Positions 54,487 to 56,984 of a stretch of DNA of 56,984 bases are shown here, piece by piece (position 1 is the first letter of the stretch; each line of letters starts with the position of its first letter). Source of the DNA: an uncultured Actinomycetes bacterium (GTDB lineage: Bacteria; Actinomycetota; Actinomycetes; S36-B12; CAIYMF01); assembly GCA_903918645.1 (NCBI GenBank), contig CAIXFH010000108.1:1-56984 (forward strand), read 5' to 3'. The position numbers and the translations under genes are program-made. The notes beneath the pieces are model-generated. The model was not told the origin of the DNA. It saw nothing but the letters and a program-made list of their open reading frames with translations, and did not search any database.

Positions 54487-56634
54487 CTATCGAGCGAGTC
54501 CACTGTCAACGATCCGCCGCGGGAGCACTATCGCCGCGGAGGAGGCAGGAAGCTCAACCCAGTCGACGCCCTCATCTCGACGACACGAAACCCACCCCGC
54601 GCCGCCGACGATGTGGAACGCCAATGGCTCGTCCCAACTGTCTACGCAAACCGCGAGCGACCGGGGTTCGGCCTCGTGGTTCGCGACCGCGACCCCAGGA
54701 TGAGCACCGTCGTCGGGCGCGAAGATCGCGTACGGGAAGTGCACCGCGCCATTAGAGGTGAGTACCGACCCACCGTCCTCGTCGCGGTACTCGCCGTCCC
54801 AGAACCACTTCCGCCAGTCGGTACGCAGCGCGTCCATCGCGCGGCCATAACTGGTCGTCGCGGGAAAGTCCTCGAGCCTTCCCTTAAAGTGGTAGGGCTC
54901 GTAGCTCAGGGTGTAACGCCTCACGAGGGCCTGGCCGATTATGTTGCGCTCGTCGAAGCCGGTGATCGCCGTCATCAGCGCGGCATCGGGGTGCATGAGC
55001 CGTGTGAGCGGAAGATGGTCCGCGTCGTAGCTGCGGTGGTAGGAGAGCTGATAGCTCTCGAACTGGCCGTCGTAACATGCCTCTCCGGCATAGAGGAACT
55101 CAGTGTTCACCTGCCGGCTGTGGGCAGCGAAACCCTCGATGAGGGCGAGGTCATGCGAGAAGACCGAGTGGCCGGGTCGGTGCCCATGCGTCGTGTCGAA
55201 GCAGACGAGAGCCGGACCGTGGTGGAGATTCTCGTCAAATAGCATTCCGTCGGCGCCCAGGCTCACGATTACGGCGGCATCCGCTTCACAGATCGCCCGA
55301 TACGTATCGCTCGCGAAACACATGGGCACCAAGGTTCGGGCGCTGATTCCCAACATCTGACTCACCGTGTTGTAGTTGAAGCCCTCGAACACGTACGCGT
55401 CGCCGTAGGGGTCCTTGATAGCCTCGTGCACAAGCTGGGTCCGGTAGCGATCGGTCGTCCGATCCGCCCAGGTGAATTTCGCGAACAGCACGACGCGAAC
55501 GCCGAGCTCCTGGCAGGCGGCGATGGCCAAGCGCAGCTTCTCTGCTCCGCCGAGCCGAGGATCTGGGGTGTGGTTCGGATTGTTACGGTCCTGACCGCCC
55601 TCGTTCCAGCCAACCAGCTGGATCGTCCGCACACCGTGCTCGGCGCAACTGCGCGCCACCTCGGGCAACGCATCGAACTGCAGCCGCAACTCCTCCTCGG
55701 GGGAGTTCATTTGCAGCTGCATCCAGGCCTCGGGCCCGGCCGCCCAGGACGGCGGCACCGCTCGGGCAGACCAGGTGTTACGCCGGCTCCGGTAGACCTC
55801 GGCACCCGCCTGCCAGCCCCCGTGGAAAGCCACCAGGGCGACGTCCGGAAGGCGCGTCGCCGTGCCGGGCTGGATGTAGGGCACATGCGCACCCTCGAGC
55901 CGGACGCATGTGGCTTCCGGCGCCCCGAGATCAGACGACGGAACGCGCAGGTGCATAGAGTCGGAATACCCAGGACGCAGTTCGGCGATCCACCCCACGA
56001 TCTCCGTAGAGCGCTCGTCGACCCCGAGGTAAACGCCGCGCTCACCATCCTCCACGAGGATGAAGGGCGCATAAGGCGCAGTTGCGCTCTGACGCATCGG
56101 CCCGTTGATGTATGTCGGGCGGTCGACGCCGAAGTACGGCACCGAGTCAGTGAACTCAGGGCGGAAAGGGCGTCGTCGTGCATCCGCGTAGCCAGCCATG
56201 ACGCTGAACAGTGGTAGGTCCTCCCGGCGCTGGAGCACATCACCGAGCCTGGGGAACCTGACGTCCTCTACAACCTGCTCGGACCTGTTGTCGATGTCCA
56301 AGGAGAAGACGAGCCTTGACCCCTCAGCCGCCACCCGCATGCGCACGCTGACCTCGTGCACGCCACCGTGCTCGGACAGCAGAGTCGGCCATTGCGCAGT
56401 CAGCCAACTGCCGTCTGCGGCCACCTGCCACTGCGGCGGCGACTGTGTGCGCGAGTCGGCCACATTGTTGCGCCTACCGTCGAGCGGTAGCAGCACGCTG
56501 AAGCAGTTGCCAAGGGCCGCGTCGTCGATGATCGACCATTCGCCGTCGACCGTCACTAGGCTCACAAGCGAGCCGTCGGCCATAGAGAACGATGCCCGCA
56601 GGGTCTCGCTTGTGACATCGACGGTGGTGATCAT
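54487..56634 (-). CDS. Glycoside-hydrolase-like protein with DUF6259 domain
   Basis: From the ATG at 56634 (GGAGG 7 bp upstream) the protein is 715 residues. The N-terminal part is a beta-sandwich-like region. The middle has a TIM-barrel pattern with QLVGWNEGGQDRNNPNH, LRLAIAACQELGVRVVLFAK and a possible acid in GMLFDENLHHGP. The C-terminal beta domain ends in VDWVELPASSAAIVLPR. This resembles DUF6259 proteins, related in fold to alpha-galactosidase-type hydrolases. No signal peptide is seen, so it should be cytoplasmic. A dehydrogenase gene lies upstream, as in sugar-catabolic loci. Confidence 0.75.
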   Translation of the reverse strand: MITTVDVTSETLRASFSMADGSLVSLVTVDGEWSIIDDAALGNCFSVLLPLDGRRNNVADSRTQSPPQWQVAADGSWLTAQWPTLLSEHGGVHEVSVRMRVAAEGSRLVFSLDIDNRSEQVVEDVRFPRLGDVLQRREDLPLFSVMAGYADARRRPFRPEFTDSVPYFGVDRPTYINGPMRQSATAPYAPFILVEDGERGVYLGVDERSTEIVGWIAELRPGYSDSMHLRVPSSDLGAPEATCVRLEGAHVPYIQPGTATRLPDVALVAFHGGWQAGAEVYRSRRNTWSARAVPPSWAAGPEAWMQLQMNSPEEELRLQFDALPEVARSCAEHGVRTIQLVGWNEGGQDRNNPNHTPDPRLGGAEKLRLAIAACQELGVRVVLFAKFTWADRTTDRYRTQLVHEAIKDPYGDAYVFEGFNYNTVSQMLGISARTLVPMCFASDTYRAICEADAAVIVSLGADGMLFDENLHHGPALVCFDTTHGHRPGHSVFSHDLALIEGFAAHSRQVNTEFLYAGEACYDGQFESYQLSYHRSYDADHLPLTRLMHPDAALMTAITGFDERNIIGQALVRRYTLSYEPYHFKGRLEDFPATTSYGRAMDALRTDWRKWFWDGEYRDEDGGSVLTSNGAVHFPYAIFAPDDGAHPGVAVANHEAEPRSLAVCVDSWDEPLAFHIVGGAGWVSCRRDEGVDWVELPASSAAIVLPRRIVDSGLAR

Positions 56635-56903
56635 GCGGCATCCTCCATGGGCTTCATACCTCAAATCTGTGTCGAGCAGCGAGAAGACTTCGCTAGCACG
56701 GCAGTGGGTGCTCATGAAGCTGTGCCTAGTGAGCAGTTGCGACCACCCCGGCCCAACGATAGGGCGCTGGCTTCCGCGCCACTGCTAAGCGATGGCCCAT
56801 CAATCTGCTCGTTCCTGGTACGTAAGGGCAACGAACTGCGCCACAACCTGGGCTGGTTCGCGCCGTTCGCCGCGGCCGCAAAGGCACCAGCGAACGACCG
56901 CGG
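56635..56903. other. Intergenic region, no gene seen
   Basis: About 270 bp between the dehydrogenase end (56904) and the DUF6259 gene start, both on the minus strand. The frame of the latter is open to 56715 but without a ribosome site. No RNA gene, repeat or clear terminator was recognised. Confidence 0.4.
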
Positions 56904-56984
56904 TCATGGTGTGACGATGACCTTCATGAGTGACGGATCCCGTTGGGTCGCCGTCAGTGCCAGCGATACCTCGTCGAGACCGAA
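56904..56984 (-). CDS. Medium-chain (zinc-type) dehydrogenase, last 26 codons (cut by window edge)
   Basis: The minus-strand frame reads FGLDEVSLALTATQRDPSLM then KVIVTP and a TGA stop. This is the usual C-terminus of alcohol/polyol dehydrogenases of the MDR family (substrate-domain helix followed by KVxxxP). The rest lies outside the window, so substrate and metal site cannot be judged. Confidence 0.5.
   Translation of the reverse strand, partial: FGLDEVSLALTATQRDPSLMKVIVTP

Overview
The window reads as chromosomal DNA of a high-GC actinomycete-like bacterium. This is inferred from the GC-rich codon use with frequent GTG starts, a FurA-KatG pair, three PucR/CdaR-type regulators, and long runs of genes that overlap by ATGA or GTGA. 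No transposase, integrase, rRNA, tRNA or CRISPR was seen.

Layout. 1-3433 (minus): the end of a surface-polysaccharide cluster, with a GT4 glycosyltransferase cut by the window edge, a Wzt/TagH-type ATPase, a Wzm/TagG-type permease, and a second GT4 gene broken by one frameshift. 3579-9895 (minus): a six-gene catabolic operon (Fe-alcohol dehydrogenase, agmatinase-family ureohydrolase, two SDRs, APC permease, NodB-fold deacetylase) facing a divergent PucR regulator (10048-11586). 11617-15369: a secreted beta-helix/FN3 protein and a membrane-anchored alpha/beta hydrolase. 15394-23287 (minus): a Dpp/Opp-type ABC importer with a HyuA-like and a DUF917 protein, facing a second PucR regulator. 25141-29717 (plus): SulP transporter, FurA and KatG, ending in a clear terminator.

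29894-53357 is the most interesting part. It looks like an almost complete coenzyme M (CoM) island for epoxide (epoxyalkane) metabolism. The plus-strand operon 36805-42370 matches the bacterial CoM biosynthesis set known from Xanthobacter: a ComA/XcbB-like phosphosulfolactate synthase, two aspartase/fumarase-superfamily enzymes (XcbC- and XcbD-like), and a PLP enzyme of the D-cysteine desulfhydrase family (XcbE-like). It also holds a 309-residue protein I cannot assign. Around it lie the CoM-using enzymes: an epoxyalkane:CoM transferase-like zinc enzyme (52037-53146, ligands H218/C220/C339), an (R)-2-hydroxypropyl-CoM dehydrogenase-like SDR with both sulfonate-binding arginines, a second SDR, and a 2-ketopropyl-CoM oxidoreductase/carboxylase with the diagnostic Phe-x4-His. 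A CoA-transferase and an NDP-forming acyl-CoA synthetase could activate the resulting beta-keto acid. A CoA-disulfide-reductase-like flavoprotein, a SauS-like acylating aldehyde dehydrogenase, a metallo-beta-lactamase/rhodanese protein (possible sulfite source), a MEDS sensor with a PucR-like regulator, a BisC-type molybdoenzyme and a tiny zinc ribbon with a poly(Cys-Gly) tail complete the island. No alkene monooxygenase is present, so the epoxide must come from elsewhere or the real substrate differs.

53458-56984 (minus): a SAM methyltransferase, a DUF6259-type glycoside-hydrolase-like protein, and the last 26 codons of a medium-chain dehydrogenase cut by the edge.

Motifs and positions were read directly from the sequence. 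Family names, and residue numbers quoted for reference enzymes, come from general knowledge and were not checked against a database.
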